Source: Sporosarcina sp. ACRSL (lineage in GTDB: Bacteria; Bacillota; Bacilli; Bacillales_A; Planococcaceae). Taken from it: 64,000 nt of DNA. The number at the start of each line of letters is the position of its first letter. Position 1 is the first letter of the stretch. Positions 48,291 to 57,197 of this stretch are shown in pieces. A model generated the notes under the pieces. That model saw only the letters and a list, made by a program, of their open reading frames with translations. It had not been told where the DNA came from and did not search any database. The translations under genes were made by a program, and so were the position numbers. The DNA lies in the NCBI RefSeq assembly GCF_022346605.1, contig NZ_JAKRNT010000006.1, positions 62,001 through 126,000 of the forward strand, in the 5' to 3' direction.

Positions 48291-51200
48291 ATTTCAATAC
48301 AAATCGAGTGACACTATGCCCTTCCTTGGACTTCTGCACTTCTAGTATAGCCGGAAAAGCCGTTTTTAACTCCTCCACATGTGAAATGACACCGATCATT
48401 CTTCCGGACTTTTGCAAATCTATGAGCGTATCAACCGCTTTTTGCAATGCTTCCTCATCCAACGTTCCGAACCCTTCATCAATGAACATCGTTTCAATGG
48501 ATACTGCCCCTTGATGACTTTGAATGACATCCGCCATCCCTAACGCCAAGCTTAAGGATGCATTGAATTTCTCTCCTCCGGATAATGTTTTCACATCCCT
48601 GTTTTGCCCGGTATACGCATCATACACATCCAAACCTAGACCACTCTGTCTACCCCTCATCTCTTGGCGATCACTGCGAATCAGTTCATATTGTCCATTC
48701 GATAGATTTCTGAGCCTTTCATTCGCGGATTGGATGATTCTCTCTAAATAATCGATTTGAATGAATCGTTCAAACGACAATTTATGATCATTTTGGCCAC
48801 GGATAACATCATATAAGCCTGTAATCTTACCGACTTCCCTTTCGAGATCAGCCACGGCTTTTGCCGTCTTTTCTATATCCGATTTCAACCGTATCAAGGC
48901 CTTTTCACATTCAATAGAGTTGTTCCATTCCGTGAGGGCTTTTTCATAAGCCAATTTCAGCGTATTCACTGTTTCAACTAAACCTTCCAAATCGGTTGTC
49001 TCTTTCCCTATTAAGTTCGCTTCCAGCTCCTCAATCGCTTCCTTCGTCGTATGAAGTCGTTGTTTAAACTGCATGACGAATTCCTTCAAATGGAGCTTGT
49101 CCCCTTCTGTCATCTTGGCTTGCCTATATTCCTCCTCCGAACCGAACTCGGAGGTTGTTAGTGCTGTTTTATACCTTTCTTCCGCTTGTGCTCTTTTTCC
49201 GATACATTCATCTAATGATTTCTTTACATGATGCTCGGTATTTATAGAAGTCGCCAACTTTTCCCTTGCCTCTTCCAAGCTTTTTCGTGCGTTTTGCCAC
49301 GCTTCTTCCATTCTGCGTTTACGGGTTTCTGTTTCTTTGATCTCCGTTTGTAGGCGAGACAAATCCCGAAGCCCTTCCGGAATGGAAGATAACTCCTTTT
49401 CCAGCAAAGCAGATTCCTGTGCATAAATTGTCTTATGTTCGAATAACGCTTGTTCAATTTCAGATTTCCGAGTCGTCCATGCTGTCGATTCTTCATCCAT
49501 TCTTTTTTGTTGTTTTTTCAATGAAACAAGCTCATCTCGCAGCATTTTCAGCTTCTCCACTTTCTCAGCTGTTTCCTGCCCCTTTTTAAACAACACTTCC
49601 AACCCTTCATTAATTTGAAGATCATTCATTTCTTGTTCGATTGCAGTAATTTGAGCGAGACTATTTTCAAATTTCGCCTCTACAGAACGGAATGCGCTTT
49701 CCACGTCTGCCAAATAGGATCTTTTCCGATCAAGTTCAGAACGAGATATCGCTGCATTATCATGTCTACTTGTTTTTGAAGGGTGATGAGCACTTCCGCA
49801 AACTGGGCAAGGTTCTCCTTCTTTCAACGTCTGCGCCAAATGTGCTGCTTGATCATTCAACCACGCATTTTGCATTGCTTCAAATTCATTTTTCGTTTGA
49901 ATGCACTTGATGGATGCACTCTCTTTCTGTTCTTTCAAAACTGCGGATTCTTTTTTCAGCTTTTCATAATCCCGGACGACTTTGTAATGTGTTCTAATCG
50001 TATTTAATTGTTCAATGAGCTTATCATAAGGAGTGATCGCCTGTTCAATTTTCTCTATATTCACATTCAGGTCGGCTAACTTTTTCTTTTCTACCTTTTC
50101 CTTTTCAGTGACGGCTCTGAATTCGCCTTCCAGTTTACCGATTTTCTCTTTCAGTTTTTGTACATTTGCTTCCTTTGCAGCCAAGTCCGATACAGCAGGG
50201 AGATGGTCGCGTAATCGGATGAGCTGTTCAGCTATCTTTCCTCGCTCTTGCTCTTTTCCCTCTTCTTGCTTATATGCAAAATCTTTTTCCTCGAGCTGCT
50301 TCTTTAATTCTTGTACAGCCGTGACCGCTTGTTGGAACTCAATTTCCTTAGACTTTTTCTCTTCATCAAGCTGTCGGAACTGGCTTTCGATTTCATGGAT
50401 AACCGACGCCCTTTCGGCATCAGCGATCCGTTTTTCCTTTATTTGAACAGATGGAATTTCTTCCTTCAACTTTTCAAAAATCGTTTTACGTTGTTCCAAC
50501 AGCTCAAATTGCTCATTATATTTTTTCGCTGTATGATACGCTTCTAGCATTTCAGCATGCTTTTGATAGGCAGCGGTATACTTCTTTTCATCTTCGGAAC
50601 GTTTTATCGCATAATGTTGGATTTCCTGTTCCAGCCCGTCCAGTACTTGTAAAGGATTCGAATACTCCTGAGCTAACACTTCAAAGATCAGAGATTCCCT
50701 CTGCGGAATAATGTTCGGAATTTGTTGAATGAATCCATCCACTTTTCTTCTTTCATCCAGCAACCGTTCATTTGCTGCATCTCTTCTTGTCTTTAAGCGA
50801 TTGACGATTTCCCTATATTGTTCCGTCTTGAAAATTTTTCGCATAATCGTTTCCTTATTTTCCGTATCGGACGTCAGGAATTTACGGAATTCACCTTGTG
50901 GAAGCATGACAATCTGGCTGAATTGAGCTTGAGTAAAACCGACAAGCTCCTCCACTTTCCGATTAATTTCCGAAACGATTTGACGATCGACAAATGGAAC
51001 TTCCAAACCGTCGACCAGTTCGAAAAACTCGCATCTGGCGGGTGTTTCACTTTTATTGCCACTTTTCGTATACGGTATTTGACGCATAATCCGGAACGTA
51101 CGACGGTTTATTTCGAAAATTAGCTCTACCGCTGTCTGTACAGCATCATCCGCAAAATCGCTTCGCATCGAGCGGAATTCAGTCCGATCCTCTCCGCTTG

Positions 51201-51366
51201 CCTGTCCATATAAAGCAAAGCAGATACCATCAAAAATAGTCGTTTTACCGGCACCTGTCGCACCGGAAACAACAAACAACCGATGCTCTTCCAGACGACG
51301 GAAATCAATCACTTCCGTTCCCTTGTATGGACCGAAAGCGGTCATCGTCAATTGAATCGGCTTCAT
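48289..51366 (-). CDS. sbcC: DNA repair exonuclease subunit SbcC (Rad50-like)
   Basis: A 1,025-residue SMC-like ATPase. The N-terminal Walker A is GATGAGKT at 35-42. Long coiled coils surround the zinc hook CPVC at 520-523. The C-terminal part has the ABC signature LSGGEKFN (about 927) and Walker B EKMFIDEGFGTLDEE-type residues (TMFIDEGFGTLDEE). With SbcD it processes DNA ends and hairpins. It overlaps sbcD by 4 bp. Since the window is rich in palindromes, note that SbcCD cuts long hairpins. Confidence 0.95.
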   Translation of the reverse strand: MKPIQLTMTAFGPYKGTEVIDFRRLEEHRLFVVSGATGAGKTTIFDGICFALYGQASGEDRTEFRSMRSDFADDAVQTAVELIFEINRRTFRIMRQIPYTKSGNKSETPARCEFFELVDGLEVPFVDRQIVSEINRKVEELVGFTQAQFSQIVMLPQGEFRKFLTSDTENKETIMRKIFKTEQYREIVNRLKTRRDAANERLLDERRKVDGFIQQIPNIIPQRESLIFEVLAQEYSNPLQVLDGLEQEIQHYAIKRSEDEKKYTAAYQKHAEMLEAYHTAKKYNEQFELLEQRKTIFEKLKEEIPSVQIKEKRIADAERASVIHEIESQFRQLDEEKKSKEIEFQQAVTAVQELKKQLEEKDFAYKQEEGKEQERGKIAEQLIRLRDHLPAVSDLAAKEANVQKLKEKIGKLEGEFRAVTEKEKVEKKKLADLNVNIEKIEQAITPYDKLIEQLNTIRTHYKVVRDYEKLKKESAVLKEQKESASIKCIQTKNEFEAMQNAWLNDQAAHLAQTLKEGEPCPVCGSAHHPSKTSRHDNAAISRSELDRKRSYLADVESAFRSVEAKFENSLAQITAIEQEMNDLQINEGLEVLFKKGQETAEKVEKLKMLRDELVSLKKQQKRMDEESTAWTTRKSEIEQALFEHKTIYAQESALLEKELSSIPEGLRDLSRLQTEIKETETRKRRMEEAWQNARKSLEEAREKLATSINTEHHVKKSLDECIGKRAQAEERYKTALTTSEFGSEEEYRQAKMTEGDKLHLKEFVMQFKQRLHTTKEAIEELEANLIGKETTDLEGLVETVNTLKLAYEKALTEWNNSIECEKALIRLKSDIEKTAKAVADLEREVGKITGLYDVIRGQNDHKLSFERFIQIDYLERIIQSANERLRNLSNGQYELIRSDRQEMRGRQSGLGLDVYDAYTGQNRDVKTLSGGEKFNASLSLALGMADVIQSHQGAVSIETMFIDEGFGTLDEEALQKAVDTLIDLQKSGRMIGVISHVEELKTAFPAILEVQKSKEGHSVTRFVLK

Positions 51367-52514
51367 TCATCAACGCCCCCTTTCACTTCCTGCAGCACTT
51401 CGGCAAAGATCCTCTCCGTTTCCGCATCAGGCTCAACATCATTCATCTCGGAATAAAAGAACCGGAAAAGTGTCAGATCATCTGGTTTCTCCATTGTTGC
51501 TGCTGATTGATGTTCGACTGTCGCCGATGTCCGCACTAGTTTCCTTTCGATATGCATCGCATTTGGAAACACTGATTTCACTTTTTCCATCGGAAATAAA
51601 ATCGGCGTTTCGTCAAGCAATTTGACGAACACAAAGTCCTCGCTCGGTGGTTGGGCAAGAATTTCATCCATTGTCCCCACAATTGTTCGCATGTCATACA
51701 ACGGAGTCAGCATCCTCTTTTCGACTTCCAATTTCCCTTCGCCGTCCATTTCCACGATGAAAAATCCCTTATTATGTTTCTCTTCAGAAATCGAATATTT
51801 CATTGGCGATCCTGCATAACGGATTGTTTCATCGTGTACGTAGTGCGCCTGATGCAAATGACCAAGCGCAGTGTAGTGGAATGGCTTGAATAAATGGGCT
51901 GCGACATATTCAGCCCCACCAATGGCAAGAGGACGCTCAGAATCGCTCGTGTTTTCCTCCTCTTCACCGAGAGGAGTGACAAAAGCATGTCCTACAAAAA
52001 TATGACGAGCAGTCTTGTCCATTTGTCCACAAATCCGGCCGACCACTTTCTCCATTGCCGTATGATGGTCAATGACATCATCCTCTTCAAAGAGATGCTT
52101 CACAATCGATGGATCACAATACGGTACTAAATGAAAATGAACTTCACCATAATCATCTGTCAGAATGACCGGTTCAGGTTGTGCAGACAGTTGTCCGACG
52201 ATATGAAAACCGTTCGACCGCATTAACCTGCTGCCGAATTGCAGACGTCCAGGGCTATCATGGTTGCCTGCCACTGCAATGACCGACGTTTTCAACTCCA
52301 TTACTATTTCCCACAGTACATCATCCAATAATGCGACCGCTTCTGGTGGCGGAACCTGCCTATCATAAAGGTCGCCCGCAATGATGACGGCGTCGGGCTT
52401 CTCACTACGTACCGCCTCCACAAATTGACGAAGGACATGCCGCTGCCCTTCAGTCATATGTACACCTTGCACAAGCTTGCCGAGATGCCAATCAGCCGTA
52501 TGAAAGAACTTCAT
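51363..52514 (-). CDS. sbcD: DNA repair exonuclease subunit SbcD (Mre11-like)
   Basis: A 383-residue calcineurin-like nuclease. Metal-binding motifs appear in order: ADWHLGK (6-12), AGDLYDR, VAGNHDSPGR and GHAFVTPLG, with GHLHQAH. ATG at 52514 is preferred because the conserved MKFFHTADWHLG start lies here, 5 nt after GAGGATA and GGGGGT. A longer frame is open upstream but runs into the phased repeat. It pairs with SbcC. Confidence 0.94.
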   Translation of the reverse strand: MKFFHTADWHLGKLVQGVHMTEGQRHVLRQFVEAVRSEKPDAVIIAGDLYDRQVPPPEAVALLDDVLWEIVMELKTSVIAVAGNHDSPGRLQFGSRLMRSNGFHIVGQLSAQPEPVILTDDYGEVHFHLVPYCDPSIVKHLFEEDDVIDHHTAMEKVVGRICGQMDKTARHIFVGHAFVTPLGEEEENTSDSERPLAIGGAEYVAAHLFKPFHYTALGHLHQAHYVHDETIRYAGSPMKYSISEEKHNKGFFIVEMDGEGKLEVEKRMLTPLYDMRTIVGTMDEILAQPPSEDFVFVKLLDETPILFPMEKVKSVFPNAMHIERKLVRTSATVEHQSAATMEKPDDLTLFRFFYSEMNDVEPDAETERIFAEVLQEVKGGVDE

Positions 52515-52540
52515 TATCCTCAACCCCCTGTAAATATATC

Positions 52541-52710
52541 TCGCAAAAACGCATAAATTCACCGAACCGCGCATAAATGCCTCCAAAAACGCATAAACCG
52601 TAAAAATCGCGCATAAACGAAGCTATATACGCATAAGTCTCAGAAATCACGCATAAAAACTTCTAAACACGCATAAATTCATCGAACCGAGCATAATTCT
52701 ATTTCGTATA
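52541..52710. repeat. Eight-unit 20-bp phased repeat (GCATAAA)
   Basis: GCATAA(A) recurs at 52551, 52571, 52591, 52611, 52631, 52651, 52671 and 52691, exactly every 20 bp, mostly preceded by C. The rest of each unit varies. It lies just upstream of sbcD. Confidence 0.92.
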
Positions 52711-52795
52711 TAGAAAGCAATCTACCATTCATTTTACAGTAATTCAGGTCAGATTTGTAATGCGTTATGCAGAGAGTAAAATCATCCCACATAAA

Positions 52796-52834
52796 AAAAC
52801 GTTTCCCCAAATCGATCAGGGAAACGGTATACTT
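52796..52834 (-). terminator. Terminator of the GIY-YIG gene
   Basis: CGTTTCCC/GGGAAACG stem followed by T7 on the minus strand, 5 bp after the stop codon. Confidence 0.85.
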
Positions 52835-52838
52835 TCAT

Positions 52839-53213
52839 TTATTCAAAAAACACTTTGTCGATGTTATATTTCGCACGCAACGTATTGATGATATACGTTT
52901 CGTAGATTTCCCGTTCCATCGGATCTTCGACAATGATGACGGAAATCTTGTTAATTTCATCGCGATGGTTTTTAAGTGGGGATACATTATCTTCAAGATG
53001 CTTTTTCACACGCTGGCGCAGCTTTCTTGCTTTACCTGCAAACAGTAGTTCATCGCTTTTGTTGTAAAAAAGGATGAGTCCCCCTTTGTCACGTGGAATT
53101 TCATGAAGGTCGATAAAACCATTGATCGGTTTGATCGGCGCTTCATCACCGTTCATTTCTTGTTGTCTCTGCGTAATTGTTACATCCGGATTCGGTATTG
53201 TAATGGAGATCAT
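52839..53213 (-). CDS. GIY-YIG domain protein
   Basis: A 124-residue protein whose second half (GGLILFYNKSDELLFAGKAR, KLRQRVKKHL, ETYIINTLRAKYN) is a GIY-YIG nuclease-like domain. GLILFYNKS stands at the GIY position and LLFAGKARKLRQR follows as in UvrC. The family nicks DNA via a Tyr, an Arg and a Glu; the Glu of YETYII is present. Bacillales homologues are annotated as excision-repair-like nucleases. Role unproven. Confidence 0.75.
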   Translation of the reverse strand: MISITIPNPDVTITQRQQEMNGDEAPIKPINGFIDLHEIPRDKGGLILFYNKSDELLFAGKARKLRQRVKKHLEDNVSPLKNHRDEINKISVIIVEDPMEREIYETYIINTLRAKYNIDKVFFE

Positions 53214-53377
53214 TCATATTCACGTCCTCTTCTTTTGTGAATCTAAATCCTACCATAATTCTCATCCGAATGCGAAATGTTAGCTGTCCTTTAGGGCAAG
53301 CATTCTACAATGGAGTCATTTGTCCTTCCGCTTTTCATATACTAGAGGACTTACGCAAAAGAAAGGACGCGGCCGAC

Positions 53378-54016
53378 ATGAATCTTCCGGTTACCATATT
53401 GACGAAGAAGCTTCCTCACGAATCGCCTAATATCAATGTCTATTACCCAGTCGTCACTCAAATGAACAATGCAATGATTCAACGGAAAATAAACAGCGCT
53501 ATCATCCAGACACTGAATGCACTCCTTGTCGAACAAAATTTTTACGCTAAGGAGCTCGTTGAACTGCTAGCCAACTTTGAAATTAAAAACAATCAACGAG
53601 GTATTCTAAGTTTAACTCTAATCGTCTATTCTTTCACGGGCGGTGCCCATGGTTTGACGGTGATCAAGTCGCTTACGTTTGACGTGCATACCGGCAAGCA
53701 GTATGAATTGAAGGATTTATTCAAACCGGGAAGTGATTATGTAACTGTATTGTCCGATATTATCCGAAGAGATATTGAAAAGTGGAACGTACAATTATTG
53801 GACACGCCCTTCAAAGGAATCCGAAGCGACCAAGGCTTCTATATTGCGGACACGTCTATTGTCATCTACTTCCAGCTATATGAAATCACTCCTTACGCAT
53901 GGGGATTCCCTTACTTCCCAATACCGATATTGGATTTGGCCGACATGATCGCTCCTAAAGGACCACTAGAACGAATGATGTCATTTTACATAAACAAAAG
54001 CGCAAGGCGCTCGTGA
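53378..54016 (+). CDS. DUF3298/DUF4163-type protein
   Basis: A 212-residue protein without a signal peptide. YPVVTQMNNAMIQRKINSAI is the DUF4163-like start and FTGGAHGLTVIKSLTFDVHT then GKQYELKDLF is the DUF3298 signature (GGAHG, T-G-K-x-Y/L-LxDLF), as in RsiV and PdaC. I take ATG 53378 because GAAAGGACG precedes it and the domain begins immediately. The stop lies at the edge of a tandem-repeat region. Confidence 0.8.
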   Translation: MNLPVTILTKKLPHESPNINVYYPVVTQMNNAMIQRKINSAIIQTLNALLVEQNFYAKELVELLANFEIKNNQRGILSLTLIVYSFTGGAHGLTVIKSLTFDVHTGKQYELKDLFKPGSDYVTVLSDIIRRDIEKWNVQLLDTPFKGIRSDQGFYIADTSIVIYFQLYEITPYAWGFPYFPIPILDLADMIAPKGPLERMMSFYINKSARRS

Positions 54017-54020
54017 CTGG

Positions 54021-54254
54021 TGCTCGTAACGCTGCGCTTTTACTCGCAAAAGCCGTTCTACGTGACGGCAAGTGCAAAGATGTGCTCGTAACGCTGCGCT
54101 TTTACTCGCAAAAGCCGTTCTACGTGACGGCAAGTGCAAAGATGTGCTCGTAACGCTGCGCTTTTACTCGCAAAAGCCGTTCTACGTGACAGCAAGTGCA
54201 AAGATGTGCTCGTAACGCTGCGCTTTTACTCGCAAAAGCCGTTCTACGTGACGG
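54021..54254. repeat. 62-bp tandem repeat, 3.8 copies
   Basis: Units begin TGCTCGTAACGCTGCGCTTT at 54021, 54083, 54145 and 54207, with at most one base different between copies; the fourth is cut at 54254. Each unit contains GCTTTT-ACTCGC-AAAAGC and CGTTCTACGTGACGG, small hairpins. It lies between convergent genes. Confidence 0.95.
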
Positions 54255-54299
54255 CTTTCGCTGCGACAGGCATAAGACAAAGATACGAAGTGACGGTGT

Positions 54300-54405
54300 T
54301 TGCCACGCAGTAGCTTTGCCTTATGTCCCGAGCAAATCGAACTGCGAAGGGTTCGATTTGCCGTATTTCTGCGGTTTTTGCAGAAATTAAGGCATCCTTT
54401 AGACG
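54300..54405. other. Hairpin-rich intergenic segment
   Basis: CAAATCGAAC/GGTTCGATTTG (54333-54360) and TTTCTGC/GCAGAAA (54366-54387) are perfect or near-perfect stems one after another, next to the tandem repeat. No gene fits. Confidence 0.55.
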
Positions 54406-54450
54406 AACAAAGCGCACAGTGCAAATCAACCGCGCGCTTTGTTTTTGTTA
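54406..54450 (+). terminator. Terminator of the plus-strand DUF3298 gene
   Basis: AACAAAGCGC/GCGCTTTGTT stem followed by TTTGTTATTTTT on the plus strand. It overlaps the 3' end of the convergent gene at 54426. Confidence 0.6.
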
Positions 54451-54998
54451 TTTTTAACTTTGAACAAAATGAAGATGGCGACTAAACCAAGTATGAAAAC
54501 AACAAATGCCCACCAAGGGAAACTTTGGTCAACTTCATCAGCGCTATCTTGCTGCCCACTTACTTCCTGCCCTTCCCCAATTGCATTCAAATCTTCTGTC
54601 GCATAGGCAATTTCGGTCGTCCGGTGGCAGATCGTCGTCGATAATGTATTGCTCACATACATATCGCTCGTTGAGGCATAGACAAGGTATTTTTGCCCTT
54701 TCTCGAAAGGAATTCCGCAATCGCCACCGCCGAATCCTGTTGTGATGACCATTTCGGAATCATCCGTACCTTTCCATGCCTTATCCACTTTGAAATGAAC
54801 CGTTTTGCCTGAACCTCGAATTAGTTTGCCGTTCTCGATAACTTCCACAACTTCACCCGTGAATACTGCATCCGCCTCATTCATTGCATCTTCCGGAGGC
54901 GGTGGCATCATGCATGAACAGGCAGATGCGTCTAACGGTTTCCATAGTAGAAATATGACCATCATTATTCCAAAAGGAATAAATAGCTTCATTCTCAT
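54426..54998 (-). CDS. TIMP/NTR-like extracytoplasmic membrane protein
   Basis: A 190-residue protein. Signal peptide ends DASA (about 26), so the mature protein starts with CSCMMPPPPEDAMNEADAVF, the hallmark of bacterial TIMP/NTR-like proteins (CSC at the N-terminus). VHFKVDKAWKG and GGGDCGIPFEKGQKYLVYA follow, with further cysteines pairing outside. A C-terminal membrane helix (about 160-180) ends in basic KNNKNKARG. Role unknown; perhaps protease inhibition by analogy, unproven. Confidence 0.82.
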   Translation of the reverse strand: MRMKLFIPFGIMMVIFLLWKPLDASACSCMMPPPPEDAMNEADAVFTGEVVEVIENGKLIRGSGKTVHFKVDKAWKGTDDSEMVITTGFGGGDCGIPFEKGQKYLVYASTSDMYVSNTLSTTICHRTTEIAYATEDLNAIGEGQEVSGQQDSADEVDQSFPWWAFVVFILGLVAIFILFKVKNNKNKARG

Positions 54999-55066
54999 CC
55001 GAATCCCTACCCTTCTTCTACTCTATCAAGTAGACGTAGAGAAAGGGAATTCGTTTCAACTTTCAG

Positions 55067-55741
55067 TCAACAAACCGGAACAATGAGCTGAGCTTCGTTA
55101 TTCTTCGGTGAATTTACAGCGGATGAGACACTATATGCATCCATTTGCCTCTCGTCGAACGGCTGAAGCATATTCCCCAGGAAATCAATATCATTATTCG
55201 AAGGATCAAGCCAAGCAGCTTCATCTTCCCTCTTCAAGATGACCGGCATACGATCATGAATCGGCTTCATTAAATCATTCGGTTGGGTTGTGATTGCGGT
55301 GCATGTGTGAATAACCTTGCCGTCAGGAGACTTCCAAGATTCCCAAAGCGCCGCGATGCCAAACAGTTCATCAGACTTCAGCCTAATGCGCATCGGAATT
55401 TTCTCTCCACCTTTCCGTTGCCATTCGTAAAAGGAATCTGCTGGAAGAATGCAGCGCTGTTTTTGGAAGGCTTTTCTGAAACTTGGCTTTTCCGCCACTG
55501 TTTCTGCACGTGCATTGATCATTTTATAACCAATTTTCTCATCCTTCGCCCACGGGGGAATCAACCCCCAGCGAAGATGCCCCATCCGATTTTTCTTGCC
55601 GTCGTTAATGATGGCGACAACTTGTTGGGACGGGGCGATGTTGTAACTTGGAATATAATCGCTTTCAGCAAAAGCCGATTCGACATCAAACCGCTCGAGT
55701 ATTTCATAATAGGGTGCAAATAAAGTAAAACGGCCACACAT
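55067..55741 (-). CDS. SOS-response-associated peptidase (SRAP/HMCES family, YedK-like)
   Basis: A 224-residue protein starting MCGRFTLF. Cys2 becomes the N-terminal nucleophile that bonds to abasic sites in single-stranded DNA. NIAPSQQVVAI, WGLIPPWAKD, INARAETV, CILPADSFYEW (Glu) and IHDRMPVIL (His) are the conserved SRAP motifs. I use the ATG at 55741 because the family needs Cys at position 2; a start two codons upstream is possible. It protects ssDNA damage during replication. Confidence 0.92.
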   Translation of the reverse strand: MCGRFTLFAPYYEILERFDVESAFAESDYIPSYNIAPSQQVVAIINDGKKNRMGHLRWGLIPPWAKDEKIGYKMINARAETVAEKPSFRKAFQKQRCILPADSFYEWQRKGGEKIPMRIRLKSDELFGIAALWESWKSPDGKVIHTCTAITTQPNDLMKPIHDRMPVILKREDEAAWLDPSNNDIDFLGNMLQPFDERQMDAYSVSSAVNSPKNNEAQLIVPVC

Positions 55742-55827
55742 AGACATCGTCCTTTCATGACTATTTAGATAATGGTACCATTACTACAGAATACATTCAT
55801 GAAAAGTGTTACGGAAGGATGAGGGAA

Positions 55828-56589
55828 ATGAAACGAACATTAGTCATTAGTGACATCCACGGAGAACTTGACCTCTTCGAAGAGCTTCTGCAAACCGCAA
55901 ATTATGATCCTACTAACGACCAGCTCATTCTGTTAGGCGATTATATCGACCGGGGGCCCGATTCGAAACGAGTCATTGACAAGGTGATGCAGTTAAAGGA
56001 TGAAGGGGCTATCGTTTTGAAAGGGAACCATGAAGATATGATGGTGAGAGCATTGACGACAGACGAAGAACGCGTTTGGAAGAATTGGACGAATCGCAAT
56101 GGCGGAGACGCAACATTGAAAAGCTACGGTTTTTCAGAAGAAGAATTCAAAGTGGAAGAGGATGCGCCGTTTGTCAAACCTAACATCCATTCCGAAACAT
56201 TGGAGAAACATTTGAACTTCATCCAACACCTCGATTATTATGTAGAAACAGATGATACGATATTCGTCCATGCAGGTGTCCATCCTGAGAAATCAATTGC
56301 AGAAACAGACCCATATGAGCTCATCTGGATCCGGGACATTTTCCATAATGGATATGCAGGCGAGAAAACGGTTATTTTTGGCCATACACCGACGAAGATG
56401 TTACATGAGGACAAGCAATCATGTTCTGTCTTTTATGGCAAAAACCGAATTATTGGTATTGACGGAGGAGCTGTATATGGCGGTCAATTAAACTGTCTTC
56501 AACTCCCTGAAAAGATCGTTTATTCAATTAACGCTGACGACAAAAATAAATCGAAAGAAGGCGAACCACATGACAAGCAAACCGTATAA
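55828..56589 (+). CDS. Serine/threonine-type metallophosphatase
   Basis: A 253-residue calcineurin-like phosphatase. Metal motifs SDIHGELD, LLGDYIDRGPDSK, LKGNHEDMM and VHAGVHPEKS are all present, plus FGHTPTK. It resembles bacteriophage-lambda-type and PrpA-like phosphatases. GGAAGG lies 9 nt before ATG 55828. The stop codon overlaps the next gene by 20 bp, coupling it to a second phosphatase. Confidence 0.88.
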   Translation: MKRTLVISDIHGELDLFEELLQTANYDPTNDQLILLGDYIDRGPDSKRVIDKVMQLKDEGAIVLKGNHEDMMVRALTTDEERVWKNWTNRNGGDATLKSYGFSEEEFKVEEDAPFVKPNIHSETLEKHLNFIQHLDYYVETDDTIFVHAGVHPEKSIAETDPYELIWIRDIFHNGYAGEKTVIFGHTPTKMLHEDKQSCSVFYGKNRIIGIDGGAVYGGQLNCLQLPEKIVYSINADDKNKSKEGEPHDKQTV

Positions 56590-56995
56590 AGCTTTGGTGA
56601 CCGACCGCATCTTCTTCGGAGGAGTGGATGCCATCGATGAGTTGCTAGCGAATGAAAAGATCGATATCATCTATGATTTGCGTGCAAAAGTTGACGGGCC
56701 ATTACCGAGTGAGATAAGCGTTCATCAGCCTCTGCTGGATGATGCTGATGCCCAAGACGAATCTATCCGCGAAGCGGTAACCAAAGTTGTAGAAGCATAC
56801 AAATCCGGGAAAAACATTTATTTCCATTGCAACACCGGAAGAGGACGCGGTGGCACATTGGCTGCGGCCACATTGCTCGAATTGGGCAAGACGGAGACAG
56901 TGGAGGAAGCCGAACTGATGACCGAAGCTATTCGACCCGAAACAAACATAAAACCTCCCTTCAAAGCCGCGTTAAATCGACTGTACTCTAAATAA
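56570..56995 (+). CDS. Protein-tyrosine/dual-specificity phosphatase-like protein
   Basis: A 141-residue protein with a CX5R active site: HCNTGRGRGGT (about 99-109), Cys as nucleophile and Arg binding phosphate. IDIIYDLRAKVDGPLPSEI provides the upstream strand typical of DSP-type enzymes. It overlaps the metallophosphatase gene by 20 bp; together they may form a dephosphorylation pair. AGGCGAA precedes the ATG. Confidence 0.82.
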   Translation: MTSKPYKALVTDRIFFGGVDAIDELLANEKIDIIYDLRAKVDGPLPSEISVHQPLLDDADAQDESIREAVTKVVEAYKSGKNIYFHCNTGRGRGGTLAAATLLELGKTETVEEAELMTEAIRPETNIKPPFKAALNRLYSK

Positions 56996-57034
56996 ATAAT
57001 GTTTTTTAAGGGAAATAATAATAAAGAAGAGTTA

Positions 57035-57187
57035 CCCTCAGCCTGATTGAAAACGCTTGTCAGCCTAGGCGCGAAGTGGAGCGAAGACGCGAATAGAACT
57101 AAAGTTCATGAGCGGACGAGCGACACGAGCAACAACGGATGCGAGCGTTTGTCAACAGGCTGAGAGGGCTGGGAAAATCCCACCCTC
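57035..57187. other. Nested inverted-repeat region
   Basis: CTCAGCCTG at 57037 pairs with CAGGCTGAG at 57156, and AAACGCT at 57051 with AGCGTTT at 57144, enclosing about 85 bp with repeated GCGAAG/GAGCG words. A further stem GAGGG-TGGGA/TCCCACCCTC is at 57164-57187. It could be a structured RNA or complex terminator between the plus-strand phosphatase pair and the convergent BCCT gene. Confidence 0.6.
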
Positions 57188-57197
57188 TGTCATATAT

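Noticed and set aside
36301..52710. CRISPR arrays at the phased repeats (36.3, 39.4 and 52.6 kb)
   Set aside because: The conserved parts are only 6-15 bp with total unit length 20-21 bp. CRISPR repeats are 23-50 bp with spacers of similar length, and no cas genes are present.
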